Assembly: GCA_017430965.1 (NCBI GenBank) | Contig: JAFRLX010000038.1 | Span: 1 to 57,573, forward strand | DNA: 57,573 bases | From: Clostridia bacterium | GTDB taxonomy: Bacteria; Bacillota; Clostridia; Oscillospirales; Acutalibacteraceae | Reading direction: 5' to 3' | Shown here: one piece after another, positions 23,327-33,730 of the stretch | How positions within the stretch are numbered: the first letter of the stretch is position 1 | Layout: each line of letters opens with the position of its first letter | Position numbers and translations under genes: made by a program | The notes under the pieces: model-generated | What the model was told of the DNA's origin: nothing | The model's input: the letters and a program-made list of their open reading frames with translations, nothing else | Databases searched by the model: none

Positions 23327-24016
23327 ATGATTGGTATTATCGGAGCAATGGAAAGTGAAGTGGATGGATTAAAAGCCGCAGTGGAAGGCTTGAAAGTCAC
23401 ATCTCATGCAGGCATAGAGTTTTATCAAGGCACTTTGTTCGGCACAGAGGTTGTCATCGCGCGCAGCGGTATCGGCAAGGTGAATGCAGCACTGTGCACG
23501 CAAAATATGATATATTTGTTCTCCCCGCGCCTGATTATCAATACCGGCTGTGCTGCCGGTGTGGGCAAAGGGATACAGATTGGCGATATTGTGCTGGCAG
23601 ACACAGCTGTGCAGCACGATTTGGAATACGGCCCGCTCGGTACGGAACGCGGTTACCTTGATCGCGTTGGTGCCGTGCACATTCCTGCGGACAAAAAGGC
23701 AACGCAAACCATCAGCGAGATTGCGGAATCGCTCGGCATTCACACCCGTGTGGGCGTGGTGGCCACCGGCGACCAGTTCCTTTGCGACCCGGTGAAAAAA
23801 GCGGAAATCAGAGACTATTTTGATGCGCAGGCCGTGGAAATGGAAGGCGGCGCAATTGCGCATGCAGCCTACCAGAACGGTGTGCCCTTCGTGATTTTGC
23901 GCTCCATTTCCGACAACGGTGATGATACGGCTGCCGTGGAATTTGAAAGCTTTGTCAAGCAGGTCAACCAAAAGAACATGCAAATACTGAAGATCTTTTT
24001 AGAAAGGGAACAATGA
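23327..24016 (+). CDS. mtnN: 5'-methylthioadenosine/S-adenosylhomocysteine nucleosidase
   Basis: A 229-aa Pfs-type nucleosidase, the usual length. It hydrolyses MTA, SAH and 5'-deoxyadenosine to adenine and the thioribose, part of methyl-cycle recycling and of autoinducer-2 precursor formation. Motifs: MIGIIGAMESEV, SGIGKVNAA, INTGCAAGV, VVATGDQF, VEMEGGAIAHAAY (catalytic base Glu and ribose-binding Glu) and RSISDNGDD with the catalytic Asp. The ATG at 23327 follows AAGGAG; the longer frame opening at 23279 lacks a ribosome site. Its stop overlaps the following gene by four bases (ATGA). Confidence 0.94.
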   Translation: MIGIIGAMESEVDGLKAAVEGLKVTSHAGIEFYQGTLFGTEVVIARSGIGKVNAALCTQNMIYLFSPRLIINTGCAAGVGKGIQIGDIVLADTAVQHDLEYGPLGTERGYLDRVGAVHIPADKKATQTISEIAESLGIHTRVGVVATGDQFLCDPVKKAEIRDYFDAQAVEMEGGAIAHAAYQNGVPFVILRSISDNGDDTAAVEFESFVKQVNQKNMQILKIFLEREQ

Positions 24017-24795
24017 TTACCAGAGTTATGAATAAGGACCGCGAAGCGGTCGGCATCTATTTGCGCAGTGCACTGGTCAACTCTATCGGCATTTGCTCGA
24101 AAATCAACAAATACGGTTTAGAAAGTGAAGAACTGTATGTATATGCCGATTTTTGGGCAGACGGGGAAATCAAATATGTCTTTTCCGTTGCAGATGGGGA
24201 AGTCACCATTTTCTCGGTTTCCAATGAAGTGGATATTATGGATATCTACATCTATTTGCGCGACAAGTTTATCGGCTATTCCAGCGTTACGGGCGAAGAG
24301 AAAAAGGTGCGCGAATTTATGCGCCACACCCTTTTCAGAACCCAAAAGGAATTGGGTGTGTTTTTGGCAAACACCCGTTCCTTCCGCGAGCCGGAATTTG
24401 AAGACAATTTAGCCGTGCCGGCACATGTGGCGGATGCGGCGGACATTCTTGCCATGTGCCAGAGTAAGCAGCCGCAAATCAAAAAGCACACGCAGGAGAG
24501 CATCGCGGCTTCCATTAAGGAATACGGTGCGTTTCTTGTGCGCGATGCGGCGGGCGACATTACCGCGCAGGCGATTGTCGAAGAAAAGGCGGGCAGGATG
24601 GTGGAAATCGGTGTGTATACGATTAACCGCGAATCCAAAGATGTTGAAGCACATATGGCGGCAGGCGCCCTGGCAAGCGCCATACTCAAGAAAAAATATG
24701 CCTGCTGCTGCAGAACAGCCGTGATTGGTGAAAAGCAAGTGTTAAAATCCATGGGCTTTCAGCACGTGGGTACGGATTTATATTTATCGAGGTAG
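24013..24795 (+). CDS. GNAT-like protein of unknown substrate
   Basis: A 260-aa cytosolic protein. The N-terminal half (VYADFWADGEIKYVFSVADG, DIYIYLRDKFIGY) is unassigned and may be a degenerate acetyltransferase fold. The C-terminal half fits the Gly-poor GNAT family weakly: AQAIVEEKAGRMVEIGVYT, then EAHMAAGALASAILKKKYACC and KSMGFQHVGTDLYL, which resembles the GNAT C-terminal GF-x-x-hydrophobic ending. Start ATG 24013 overlaps the mtnN stop by four bases and the next gene begins two bases after its stop, so it is firmly in an operon with mtnN and gltX. Possible roles are protein or metabolite acetylation; I cannot be specific. Confidence 0.6.
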   Translation: MITRVMNKDREAVGIYLRSALVNSIGICSKINKYGLESEELYVYADFWADGEIKYVFSVADGEVTIFSVSNEVDIMDIYIYLRDKFIGYSSVTGEEKKVREFMRHTLFRTQKELGVFLANTRSFREPEFEDNLAVPAHVADAADILAMCQSKQPQIKKHTQESIAASIKEYGAFLVRDAAGDITAQAIVEEKAGRMVEIGVYTINRESKDVEAHMAAGALASAILKKKYACCCRTAVIGEKQVLKSMGFQHVGTDLYLSR

Positions 24796-24797
24796 CA

Positions 24798-26465
24798 ATG
24801 GACAATTTACAATTAGCAAATTTACTCTTTCCGGAAATCGACAAAACCCCGGAATACTATGAAAACAAATACCCGCCGCGCAGCTTGCCGGAAGGCGCAC
24901 GCGTGACCAGGTTTGCACCGAGCCCGACCGGCTTTTTGCACCTGGGCGGTTTATTTGCGGCGACTGTAGCGGCAAAAACCGCACACGCGAGCAATGGCAT
25001 CTTCTATTTAAGAATTGAGGACACCGACAAAAAGCGCGAGGTGGAAGGCGGCATCGGCGGGATTATTGATGGGCTCGCCTATTTCGGTGTTGTGCCGGAT
25101 GAGGGCAGAATCAGTCAAAGTGAGGATAAGGGCGATTACGGTCCCTATCGCCAAAGCGAGCGCAGAGAAATTTACCAAACCTTTGCCAAGGCATTGGTCG
25201 AAAACGGCTTGGCGTATCCCTGCTTTTGCAGTGAAGAGGATTTGGCGGAGCTGCGCGCGGCGCAGGAAAACGAGCCGGTAAAGGGCTACCACGGCAAGTG
25301 GGCAAAGTGCCGCACACTCGGTTTGGAGCAGATACAGGAAAATCTCGCCGCCGGAAAGCCTTGGACATTGCGCCTGCGCTCACAAGGTGACCCGGAGAAG
25401 AAAATTATCATTGATGATTTTATCAGAGGCAAGATTGAAATGCCGGCGAATGTGGCGGATATTGTGCTGCTCAAGCAGGACGGCATCCCGACCTACCACT
25501 TTGCGCATTGTGTGGACGACCACCTGATGCGCAGCACCCACATTGTCAGGGGTGATGAATGGATTGCTTCGGTACCGGTGCACATAGAGCTTTTCAAAGC
25601 GTGCGGGTTTAAGGTGCCGAAATATGCGCACATTGCACCGATTATGAAGGAAGAATGTGATGAGAGCGGCAATGTTATCGGCAAGCGCAAGCTCTCCAAG
25701 CGCAAGGACCCCGAGGCATCCGTGAGCTTTTATGCGCAGGCGGGCTACCCTGCCGAGAGCGTGAACGAATACCTGCTCACCCTTGCCAACTCCAACTTTG
25801 AGGATTGGCGCAGAGCCAACCCCGATGCTCCGCAGGAGGCATTCCCCTTCAATTTAAAGAAAATGAGTGCATCGGGCGCGCTGTTTGATTTGGCAAAGCT
25901 CAATGACGTTTCCAAAAATGTGATTTGCCGCTTCTCGGCACAAAAGGTCTATGAGAATGTATTGGCGTGGGCAAAGGAACAAGACAGTGCGTTTTATGAA
26001 CTGTTGGCGGCGGATGCGGACTTTGCCGTGCAGATGTTTGCCATTGACCGCGGCGGTAAAAAGCCGCGCAAAGACATTGCAAAGTGGAGCGAGGTCAAGG
26101 ATTATTACGCGTATTTCTTCCGCGATTTGTATGAAAATGATTTTGCATTGCCCGAAAATGTGAGTCGGGAAGATGCGGCGGCAATTGTGCGCGCTTACAA
26201 AGAAGTTTACAGTGCGGCGGACGATAAGGATGCGTGGTTCGCAAGAATCAAAGAGCTTTGCGCACCCTTGGGCTTCACGCCGAATGTAAAGGAATATAAG
26301 AAAGCCCCCGATGCCTTTAAAGGGCATGTGGGCGATGTGTCCGGTATCATCCGCATTGCGGTAACCGGCAGAAGAAACACCCCGGATTTGTGCGCCATTC
26401 TTGCACTGCTCGGGGAAGAAGAGGTCAACCGGCGCTTGGAAGCGTTTTTAGAAAAGATGAACTGA
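24798..26465 (+). CDS. gltX: Glutamate--tRNA ligase
   Basis: A 555-aa class I aminoacyl-tRNA synthetase. The N-terminal extension of about 35 residues precedes the signature FAPSPTGFLHLGG (the HIGH-like motif); YLRIEDTDKKREVEGG and IVRGDEWIASVPVHIELF follow, and KRKLSKRKDPEAS is the KMSKS-like loop. The anticodon-binding C-terminal part spans about 370-555. It charges glutamate onto tRNA-Glu, and in organisms lacking GlnRS also onto tRNA-Gln; here a GlnRS is encoded 12 bases downstream. Start ATG 24798 with GAGGTAG upstream, two bases after the GNAT-like gene. Confidence 0.95.
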   Translation: MDNLQLANLLFPEIDKTPEYYENKYPPRSLPEGARVTRFAPSPTGFLHLGGLFAATVAAKTAHASNGIFYLRIEDTDKKREVEGGIGGIIDGLAYFGVVPDEGRISQSEDKGDYGPYRQSERREIYQTFAKALVENGLAYPCFCSEEDLAELRAAQENEPVKGYHGKWAKCRTLGLEQIQENLAAGKPWTLRLRSQGDPEKKIIIDDFIRGKIEMPANVADIVLLKQDGIPTYHFAHCVDDHLMRSTHIVRGDEWIASVPVHIELFKACGFKVPKYAHIAPIMKEECDESGNVIGKRKLSKRKDPEASVSFYAQAGYPAESVNEYLLTLANSNFEDWRRANPDAPQEAFPFNLKKMSASGALFDLAKLNDVSKNVICRFSAQKVYENVLAWAKEQDSAFYELLAADADFAVQMFAIDRGGKKPRKDIAKWSEVKDYYAYFFRDLYENDFALPENVSREDAAAIVRAYKEVYSAADDKDAWFARIKELCAPLGFTPNVKEYKKAPDAFKGHVGDVSGIIRIAVTGRRNTPDLCAILALLGEEEVNRRLEAFLEKMN

Positions 26466-26477
26466 GGCGGAGGCATT

Positions 26478-28166
26478 ATGAGCGATAATACACAGGAAAT
26501 TCTCAACGAAGAGGAATTAAAATCCAATTTTATTCACGATTTTATCGATGAAGATTTACAAGAAGGTGTGTACGAGCGTGTGCAAACCCGCTTTCCGCCC
26601 GAACCCAACGGCTATCTGCATATCGGGCACGCAAAGGCAATTTGCATCAATTTCGGCGTCAAAAACAAGTACAAAGGCATTTGCAACCTGCGCTTTGATG
26701 ATACCAATCCCACTAAAGAGGACACTGAGTATGTGGAGGCGATTGAGGAAGATATCAGGTGGCTGGGCTTTGATTATGACAATGTCTACTTTGCTTCGGA
26801 TTACTTTGATTTTTTGCATGCGTGCGCCATTCAGCTGATTGAAGCGGGCAAAGCCTATGTGTGTGAGCTGACACCCGAGCAGCAAAAGGAGTACCGCGGC
26901 ACCTTTGACATTCCGGGCAAGAACAGCCCTTACCGCGACAGGAGCATAGAAGAAAACCTGCGCCTGTTCAAGGAGATGACAGAGGGTAAGCACCCTGAAG
27001 GCTCTATGGTGCTGCGCGCCAAGATTGATATGGCAAGCCCGAACATGAATATGCGCGACCCGATTATGTACCGCATTATGTATGCGCACCACCACCGCAC
27101 CGGCGACAAGTGGTGTGTGTACCCGATGTATGACTTTGCACACCCGCTTTCCGACTACAAAGAGGGCGTGACCCATTCTCTGTGTTCGCTCGAATTTGAA
27201 AACCACCGCCCGCTGTATGATTGGTTTCAGCGTGAGCTGGGGTTTGAAAAGCCTTCGCGGCAGATTGAATTTGCCCGCTTGAACTTAAACTATACGCTCA
27301 CGAGCAAGCGCAAATGCCTGCGCTTGGTCAAAGAAGGCGTGGTAGACGGTTGGGACGACCCGCGCATGGCGACAATTGGCGGGATGCGCCGCCGCGGCTA
27401 TCCGGCAGCGGCAATTCGCAATTTCTGCGATATGATAGGTGTTTCCAAGGCATACAGCGTGGTTGATTTTGCGATGCTTGAAAGCTGTGTGCGCGATGAG
27501 CTGAATGAACACGCACCGCGCGCTATGGCAGTCATCAATCCCTTAAAGCTGGTGATTGACAATTATCCCGAGGGGAAAACCGAGGAAATTGAAATTGAAA
27601 ACCACCCGAATCATCCCGAAATGGGCACCAGAAAGGTGATATTCTCCCGTGAGCTCTTTATCGAAAAGGAAGACTTTATGGAAGACCCGCCGCGCAAGTA
27701 TTTCCGCCTGTTCCCCGGCAATGAGGTGCGCTTTAAGAGCGCCTACTTCTTAAAGTGCGTGGGTTGTGACAAGGATGAAAACGGTGAAATCACCTGCGTG
27801 CACTGCACCTATGACCCGCTGAGCAAGGGCGGCAATTCGCCGGACGGCAGAAAAGTGCGCGGCACGGTTCACTGGGTGAGCGCCGCAGATTGCATTCCTG
27901 CCGAAATCAGAATGTATGACAGGCTCTTTAAAGCGGAGAATCCTTCCGATGAAAGCCAAGGCGACTTCGAACAGAACTTGAATGAAGACAGCCTGAAGAT
28001 TATGCAGGGCTGCCTGCTCGAGGGCGGATTGAAGGATATTCAACCGCTCGACACCTTCCAGTTTATGCGCCAGGGCTATTACTGTGTGGACAAGTTCTCC
28101 ACACCCGAGCATTTCATTATAAACAGAACCGTACAGCTTAATTCATCTTGGGGGAAAAAGAAATGA
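26478..28166 (+). CDS. glnS: Glutamine--tRNA ligase
   Basis: A 562-aa GlnRS of the E. coli/eukaryote type: [20 protein letters not shown] split here as [16 protein letters not shown] (HIGH motif intact), [53 protein letters not shown] (KMSKS loop) and [19 protein letters not shown]. The C-terminal beta-barrel anticodon-binding domains are complete ([14 protein letters not shown] and onward). It attaches glutamine directly to tRNA-Gln. Most Bacillota instead use GatCAB transamidation; GlnRS in Clostridia is thought to have been acquired from proteobacteria-like sources. It lies 12 bases after gltX, with GGCGGAGG before its ATG. Confidence 0.95.
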   Translation: MSDNTQEILNEEELKSNFIHDFIDEDLQEGVYERVQTRFPPEPNGYLHIGHAKAICINFGVKNKYKGICNLRFDDTNPTKEDTEYVEAIEEDIRWLGFDYDNVYFASDYFDFLHACAIQLIEAGKAYVCELTPEQQKEYRGTFDIPGKNSPYRDRSIEENLRLFKEMTEGKHPEGSMVLRAKIDMASPNMNMRDPIMYRIMYAHHHRTGDKWCVYPMYDFAHPLSDYKEGVTHSLCSLEFENHRPLYDWFQRELGFEKPSRQIEFARLNLNYTLTSKRKCLRLVKEGVVDGWDDPRMATIGGMRRRGYPAAAIRNFCDMIGVSKAYSVVDFAMLESCVRDELNEHAPRAMAVINPLKLVIDNYPEGKTEEIEIENHPNHPEMGTRKVIFSRELFIEKEDFMEDPPRKYFRLFPGNEVRFKSAYFLKCVGCDKDENGEITCVHCTYDPLSKGGNSPDGRKVRGTVHWVSAADCIPAEIRMYDRLFKAENPSDESQGDFEQNLNEDSLKIMQGCLLEGGLKDIQPLDTFQFMRQGYYCVDKFSTPEHFIINRTVQLNSSWGKKK

Positions 28167-28795
28167 AATTAACCAACAAGGTCACCAATGTGTTTTTTGC
28201 GCTGATGGCTGTTGTCAGCTTGTTTATGCCGATTGTCGGCTATTCCACACTGCTGACGGGCGACACATTCAGTTTGGTAGACTTTATCAACTTTTTAAAA
28301 GATATTGACCCGAATGCCGATACAAACCTGCTCTCCAATCTCGGAGAATACGGGTACCGCGGTTTGGCAATTGCCGTAGCGGTGTTCTTTGTGCTGATGC
28401 TTATTTGCCTGCTGTTGACACTGATATTCGGCTTTGCCAATGTCTCCTACCTTGCCAGAACCATTGTCACGGGGCTCGGCTTTGCCTCTTATGTGGCGGC
28501 AGTGGTGTGCTTTTTAAAGATTGGCAACGCTTTTGTTTCCGGCGCGATTCCGACCACGGCAATCACATCTCTGACCGCACAGGGCGAGGGCAATTTCCTA
28601 ACTGCCCTGATATCCTCCTTTGCTTCCATTACCAAAATGGGAATTGCATCGGGCGCTTATGTGGGCATGATCAGTTTCGGCATCCTGTTGGTGGTAAATT
28701 TGCTGTTCTTTATTTTCAGAAATAAGATTGCACAGGCGGACGGCGACACAAAGGCTCCGAAAAAAGCAAAAAAAGCAAAAAAAGCAAAGGCATAA
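28163..28795 (+). CDS. Four-helix membrane protein with Lys/Ala-rich tail, unknown function
   Basis: A 210-aa hydrophobic protein with four probable membrane helices: about residues 9-27, 60-88, 92-115 and 155-185. The first extracytoplasmic loop has [18 protein letters not shown]. The C-terminus is strongly basic, ending in repeats of [13 protein letters not shown], plausibly a cytoplasmic tail touching ribosomes, RNA or lipid. I do not recognise the family. The ATG at 28163 overlaps the glnS stop (ATGA) and has GGGGGA upstream; the next gene, typA, is 23 bases downstream. Translational coupling between glnS and typA suggests a housekeeping or stress-linked role, without further evidence. 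Confidence 0.65.
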   Translation: MKLTNKVTNVFFALMAVVSLFMPIVGYSTLLTGDTFSLVDFINFLKDIDPNADTNLLSNLGEYGYRGLAIAVAVFFVLMLICLLLTLIFGFANVSYLARTIVTGLGFASYVAAVVCFLKIGNAFVSGAIPTTAITSLTAQGEGNFLTALISSFASITKMGIASGAYVGMISFGILLVVNLLFFIFRNKIAQADGDTKAPKKAKKAKKAKA

Positions 28796-28818
28796 AAATC
28801 TGTTAGAGGAAATATTTC

Positions 28819-30642
28819 ATGGCAAAAAGAGATAATTTGAGAAATATTGCAATTATTGCGCATGTTGACCACGGCAAAACGACCCTGGTGGACCAACTGC
28901 TGCGCCAAAGCGGCACTTTCCGCACCAATGAGCAGGTGCTCGACAGGGTGATGGATTCCAATGATTTGGAGCGCGAAAGAGGCATTACCATTATGTCCAA
29001 AACCACTGCCATTCGCTACGGCACAACCAAAATCAACATTGTGGACACGCCCGGACACGCCGATTTCGGCGGCGAGGTGGAGCGCATTTTGATGATGGTG
29101 GATGGCGTACTGCTGCTCGTGGATGCCTTTGAGGGCTGCATGCCGCAAACGCGCTTTGTGCTCAAAAAGGCGTTAGGACTCGGCAAAAAGGTGCTCGTGG
29201 TGGTCAATAAGGTTGACCGCGATGGTGCGCGCCCCCTCGAAGTTGTCGATGAAGTGCTGGATTTGTTTATTGAGCTCGGCGCGGATGAAGACCAAATCGA
29301 TTTTCCGGTGGTTTACGCCTCATCGCGCGACGGGTATGCGAGTGAGGACCCCGATTGCCGCAGCGGCGATATGAAACCGCTGCTGGATGCGATTTTAAAA
29401 GAAATTCCCGCCCCCGAGGGCGATACCGAGGGACCGTTCCAAATCCTGTTTTCTAATATTGAATATGATGACTATGTCGGCAGGATTGGTGTGGGCAGAG
29501 TGGAGCGCGGCAATTTTAAAGGCGGGCAAATGGCGGTGCTGTGCCGCCGCGATGGTAGCGAAATCAATGTCAAAATCTCCAAGCTCTACCAGTTTGAAGG
29601 CTTAAAGAGAGTGGAGGTTGAAAGCGCCGCCTTCGGTGATTTGATTGCCGTTTCCGGCATTGCGGATTTAAATATCGGCGAGACTGCCTGCGACCCGAAC
29701 TGTGTGGAAGCGCTTCCCTTTGTCAAAATCGACGAGCCGACCATTTCGATGAATTTTATTGTCAACGACTCCCCCTTTGCGGGCAAAGAGGGTAAGTATG
29801 TGACTTCGAGAAACCTGCGCGACAGGCTTTTTAAAGAGGTGGAAACGAACATTTCCATGCGCGTGGAGGAAACCGACAGCACCGATACCTTCAAGGTTTC
29901 CGGCAGAGGCGAGTTATCGCTCTCCATACTCATTGAAACCATGCGCCGCGAGGGTTATGAATTTCAGGTGTCCCGCCCGAAAGTCATTCTCAAAAAAGGC
30001 AAAAACGGCGAGACTTTAGAGCCGATGGAGCTGCTCATTGTTGAGGTGCCGGATACCTATACCGGTGCGGTGATGAGCAAGCTCGGCAGCCGCAAAGGCG
30101 AGCTGGTAAACATGGATGTGCGCGAGGGCGGAGCTACCCACATTGAGTTTCGCATTCCTTCCCGCGGCTTAATCGGTTACCGCAGTGAGTTTTTGACCGA
30201 CACCAACGGCAACGGCATTATGAACCAGCTCTTTGACGGTTACGATACATATAAGGGTGACATTGAGCAGCGGGGACGCGGCTCCATTGTCAGCTTTGAA
30301 ACCGGAGAAACGACCGGCTACGGCTTGTGGAACACGCAAGAGAGGGGCGAGCTGTTTATCGGCCCCGGTGTACCGGTGTATGAAGGGATGATTGTGGGCG
30401 AATGTTCCAAGAGCGAGGACATTACCTGCAATGTGTGCAAGAAAAAGCACGTTACCAACACCCGCGCCTCCGGCAGCGACGAAGCGCTGCGCTTAGTGCC
30501 GCCGCGCATTCTCTCGCTCGAGCAGAGCATGGAGTTTCTCAATGATGATGAGCTTATGGAGGTCACCCCCGAAAACATCCGCTTAAGAAAGAAAATCCTT
30601 TCCAAGGAACTGCGCATGAAAAAGCAGTTCGGAAAGCACTAA
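28819..30642 (+). CDS. typA: Translational GTPase TypA/BipA
   Basis: A 607-aa ribosome-associated GTPase. Motifs: [16 protein letters not shown] (P-loop), [18 protein letters not shown] (switch I), [12 protein letters not shown] (G3), [12 protein letters not shown] (G4), then the beta-barrel domain and the EF-G-like domains ending with [19 protein letters not shown], characteristic of TypA, and the C-terminal domain [17 protein letters not shown]. It binds 70S ribosomes and helps 50S assembly at low temperature and under stress. AGGAAATATTTC precedes ATG 28819. A perfect terminator closes this long gene run directly after the stop. Confidence 0.96.
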   Translation: MAKRDNLRNIAIIAHVDHGKTTLVDQLLRQSGTFRTNEQVLDRVMDSNDLERERGITIMSKTTAIRYGTTKINIVDTPGHADFGGEVERILMMVDGVLLLVDAFEGCMPQTRFVLKKALGLGKKVLVVVNKVDRDGARPLEVVDEVLDLFIELGADEDQIDFPVVYASSRDGYASEDPDCRSGDMKPLLDAILKEIPAPEGDTEGPFQILFSNIEYDDYVGRIGVGRVERGNFKGGQMAVLCRRDGSEINVKISKLYQFEGLKRVEVESAAFGDLIAVSGIADLNIGETACDPNCVEALPFVKIDEPTISMNFIVNDSPFAGKEGKYVTSRNLRDRLFKEVETNISMRVEETDSTDTFKVSGRGELSLSILIETMRREGYEFQVSRPKVILKKGKNGETLEPMELLIVEVPDTYTGAVMSKLGSRKGELVNMDVREGGATHIEFRIPSRGLIGYRSEFLTDTNGNGIMNQLFDGYDTYKGDIEQRGRGSIVSFETGETTGYGLWNTQERGELFIGPGVPVYEGMIVGECSKSEDITCNVCKKKHVTNTRASGSDEALRLVPPRILSLEQSMEFLNDDELMEVTPENIRLRKKILSKELRMKKQFGKH

Positions 30643-30668
30643 AAAAGACCGCGAAAGCGGTCTTTTTT
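30641..30668 (+). terminator. Terminator after typA
   Basis: AAAAAAGACCGC, GAAA tetraloop, GCGGTCTTTTTT: a perfect 12-bp stem starting at the stop codon. Confidence 0.93.
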
Positions 30669-30924
30669 AGTGCTTTAGCGGGCGGCAGTCGGCAGTCAGT
30701 AGGGCTATGCTGCAGATTGGGTAAAACAGAGAGTTTTTTACCGAAAATGACAAAAAAACAGCATTTTTTTACATATTTCACACAGAGCTTTTTTATTGTG
30801 ATAGGATAAGTTCGTTGAAAAAAACACAAAGAAAACAGCTATAATTATTGAAAAGCATCATTGCAAAAAGACCGGTTTTGTAAAGAACGGATAGCAGCTG
30901 TTTTGCAAAAAAGGAGGAAAAGAA

Positions 30925-33582
30925 ATGAAAAAAGGATTATCGCTTGCGCTTGCCCTGTGCATTTTCATCAGCATGTTTGCGGGACTGAACATCACTGCAA
31001 ATGCAAGCAATCGAGTGGAAATCGGAATCGGAACACAGATTGACAGCGACTCCGGCGACACCTATTTTTTCACGCCCAAAGAATCCGGTACATATCTGAT
31101 TGCTACCGACGGCTGTGGTTATATTACGGCCCTATCAGACTGGAACGCACCTATTTGGTTGGGCTATACAAGCGATAAATTTATTTTTTGCGACCTTTAT
31201 GTCGGCGCAACGTATGAGCTTCACTATAATTTTTACAGCTATTATGACGACCTGGATAAAAGACATACTTATTCTTCTTTCACCATTACCGATATACAGT
31301 ATTTAGGACAAGAGGATATACATCTTGTTGATATGATGGAAATTGCCTCTATGAGCAGACCGCATTTGGGTGATGAATTGACTCCGGAAGATTTTAGAAT
31401 TACTCGAATCGGAACTTGGGCAACATCTTACAGCCCATCGATTGTCAAGGTAACAGATTGCTTTTTTGCCGATGTTCCGGCGGATGAAAAGTACTTGGGA
31501 GTTCATTATTCACATTCAGACCCGGACTGGGAACACCTGACAAGGACAGCTGATTCGTTTTTTGCCGGGGATTACTGGTTGATTGCCAAAATTCAATTGC
31601 CGAATAATTATTATTTTAATGATTGTTATTTCGAAAACCCTATGGATGATATTTTTGGCACTTACGGCACAGAATGTAAGATAATTTCAAATAATGAGGC
31701 ATATCTTGCTGTTTTGGTTAGTAGCGAGTCCTACACCGATGAAAACTCTATAGAATACACCATCAACGGAAAAGGAAGTTTAACCGCCTCCGGACTCTCA
31801 AACGATTATGCGCAAAAAGAGTTGACAATTCCGGAAAACGTTACCATTGCCGGAGAAGCGTTTACGGTTACGGATGTCTCTTTGAAGGATAATGCAACAG
31901 TGGAAAAGGTTACTCTGCCCAAAACCGTAACAAGCATTGCTTACGGCGGATTTGCAAACTTCACGAGCTTGAACGATGTAGAGATTCCCGAAAATGTCAA
32001 AAGCATAGAGGTTTCCGCTTTCAGCAGCTGTACTTCATTGGAAGAGATTAAAGTCAATCGTGCCAATGAAGATTTCTCGGAACAAGACGGCGTTGTGTAT
32101 TCTGCCAATCAAACAAAACTGGTGCGCTACCCTGCCGGAAAGTGCGAAGAGAGCTTTACGGTGCCCGAAAGTGTAAAAACAATTGAAGCCGGGGCATTTG
32201 CAACGAGTGACAAAACAAAGGAGTTTATCCTTCCAAACACGGTGGAAGAAATGGGCTACAGAGCGTTTCTTTCCACTCAAGCGCAAAAGGTCACTTTGTC
32301 AAACAAACTGAAAACAGTATACTCCGGGGCTTTTGAAAAAGCCGAAAGACTCAAAAGTATTCTGATTCCCGAAGGCATAGAGAGTATCGGCTACAATGCC
32401 TTTAAAGAATGCAAGAGCTTGGAAAGCATCTACTTGCCGAAAAGCCTCGGCAGAGTGAATGCTGCTTTTGAAGGCAACGAAAGCTTAAAGGATATTTATT
32501 ATGCCGGCTCCCGGGAAGAGTGGCAGCAGGTTTCCGTTGAACAAGATTCCGACAATGAAAGTTTTATAGCTGCCACGGTCCACTATAATTACACCTATGA
32601 GCTCCCCCATGAGCACCTTTGGGATGAAGGGGAAATCACAACTGCGCCCACCTGTACCGAGCGCGGCGTGAAAACCTACACCTGTGAGTGCGGTCAAACC
32701 AAGACCGAGAGCATTCCCGCGACAGGGCACAGCTTTGAAGCAGAACAAGAGTATTGCTTAAACGGCTGCGGAACAAAGAATCCGGAGTATACTCCTCCGC
32801 ATAGCCATAACTGGGGCAGCGGAGAAGTGACCACCGCACCCACCTGTACGGCAGAGGGTGAAAAAACCTATACTTGCGCGTGCGGTGAAACCAAGACCGA
32901 GAGCATTCCCGCGACAGGGCATAAGTTTACTGCCAAGGTAGTGCCCGCCTCCAATCAAGTCGGGTATACCTATTATGAGTGCGCGTATTGCGGGGAGAGC
33001 TATTACAGCAACTATGTTGCTCCGGTGCAGCGCTTAACCGGCTTGAAGTGTGCGGCAAGAACGGCACAAGCGGTCAAGGTTGCGTGGGAAGAAAACCCTG
33101 CATGCAGTGGCTATCAAGTGCAAATTTCCAATGCCGCCGGAAACAAATGGGGCAGCGCAAAAGTGGTCAAAACAAACAGTTACGTGTTCAAGGGATTGGC
33201 GGCAGGCAGCAACTACAAATTCCGCGTCAGGTACTATAAAGCGGTCGGAAAGAAAGTGTTCTACAGCCCGTGGAGCAAGACACTCAGCTCCCCCACCTTA
33301 CCGCGCGGCACGACGCTGACCAAGCTTGTGATTACCAGGAACAGCTTTGAAGCGTTCTGGAACCGAGGCGCGGTGAACGGCTACCAAATCCAATATGCCA
33401 CCAATGCGAAGTTTGCGGGGGCAAAACTGCTTACGGTGCGCAACCCCAAGCTTTACAAAGCGGGCATTGGTAAGTTGAGCGCCAACAAAGTTTACTATGT
33501 GCGCATCCGCACCTACAAAACCATCAACAAGGTCAATCACTTCTCGGCATGGAGTAAACTCTACCTGCTGCAAACTTTATAA
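30925..33582 (+). CDS. Secreted BspA-type LRR protein with Cys-containing repeats and two FnIII domains
   Basis: An 885-aa exported protein. Signal peptide of about 28 residues (MKKGLSLALALCIFISMFAG ... ANA). Residues about 40-270 form an unassigned beta-rich region (YFFTPKESGTYLIATDGCG). From about 290 to 550 there are BspA/LRR_5 repeats with pattern VEIPENVKSIEVSAFSSCTS-like units, e.g. LPKTVTSIAYGGFANFTSL and IPEGIESIGYNAFKECKSL. Two copies of a 45-residue His/Trp/Cys repeat follow (HEHLWDEGEITTAPTCTERG, then HSHNWGSGEVTTAPTCTAEG) each with CxC and IPATGH, plus a third, degenerate one. Two fibronectin III domains end the protein. LRR_5 proteins bind host matrix or polysaccharide; anchoring motif or sortase signal is absent. 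GGAGG precedes the ATG. Confidence 0.88.
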   Translation: MKKGLSLALALCIFISMFAGLNITANASNRVEIGIGTQIDSDSGDTYFFTPKESGTYLIATDGCGYITALSDWNAPIWLGYTSDKFIFCDLYVGATYELHYNFYSYYDDLDKRHTYSSFTITDIQYLGQEDIHLVDMMEIASMSRPHLGDELTPEDFRITRIGTWATSYSPSIVKVTDCFFADVPADEKYLGVHYSHSDPDWEHLTRTADSFFAGDYWLIAKIQLPNNYYFNDCYFENPMDDIFGTYGTECKIISNNEAYLAVLVSSESYTDENSIEYTINGKGSLTASGLSNDYAQKELTIPENVTIAGEAFTVTDVSLKDNATVEKVTLPKTVTSIAYGGFANFTSLNDVEIPENVKSIEVSAFSSCTSLEEIKVNRANEDFSEQDGVVYSANQTKLVRYPAGKCEESFTVPESVKTIEAGAFATSDKTKEFILPNTVEEMGYRAFLSTQAQKVTLSNKLKTVYSGAFEKAERLKSILIPEGIESIGYNAFKECKSLESIYLPKSLGRVNAAFEGNESLKDIYYAGSREEWQQVSVEQDSDNESFIAATVHYNYTYELPHEHLWDEGEITTAPTCTERGVKTYTCECGQTKTESIPATGHSFEAEQEYCLNGCGTKNPEYTPPHSHNWGSGEVTTAPTCTAEGEKTYTCACGETKTESIPATGHKFTAKVVPASNQVGYTYYECAYCGESYYSNYVAPVQRLTGLKCAARTAQAVKVAWEENPACSGYQVQISNAAGNKWGSAKVVKTNSYVFKGLAAGSNYKFRVRYYKAVGKKVFYSPWSKTLSSPTLPRGTTLTKLVITRNSFEAFWNRGAVNGYQIQYATNAKFAGAKLLTVRNPKLYKAGIGKLSANKVYYVRIRTYKTINKVNHFSAWSKLYLLQTL

Positions 33583-33599
33583 TGAGCGAAGCAAAAAGC

Positions 33600-33640
33600 A
33601 AAACCACCGCGGTGCGCTGCGGCACATCGCGATGGTTTTT
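33600..33640 (+). terminator. Terminator after the BspA-type gene
   Basis: AAAACCACCGCG (33600-33611) pairs with CGCGATGGTTTT (33628-33639) with one mismatch, around an inner GTGC/GCAC stem, ending in Ts. Confidence 0.8.
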
Positions 33641-33730
33641 AAAACAGTTCTCTCGGCAAAAACAGGAGACCTTTTAGCGGAAAGATTCAACAGATTGCAG
33701 AGGACAAAACAAAGATGTAAGGAGTTAATT

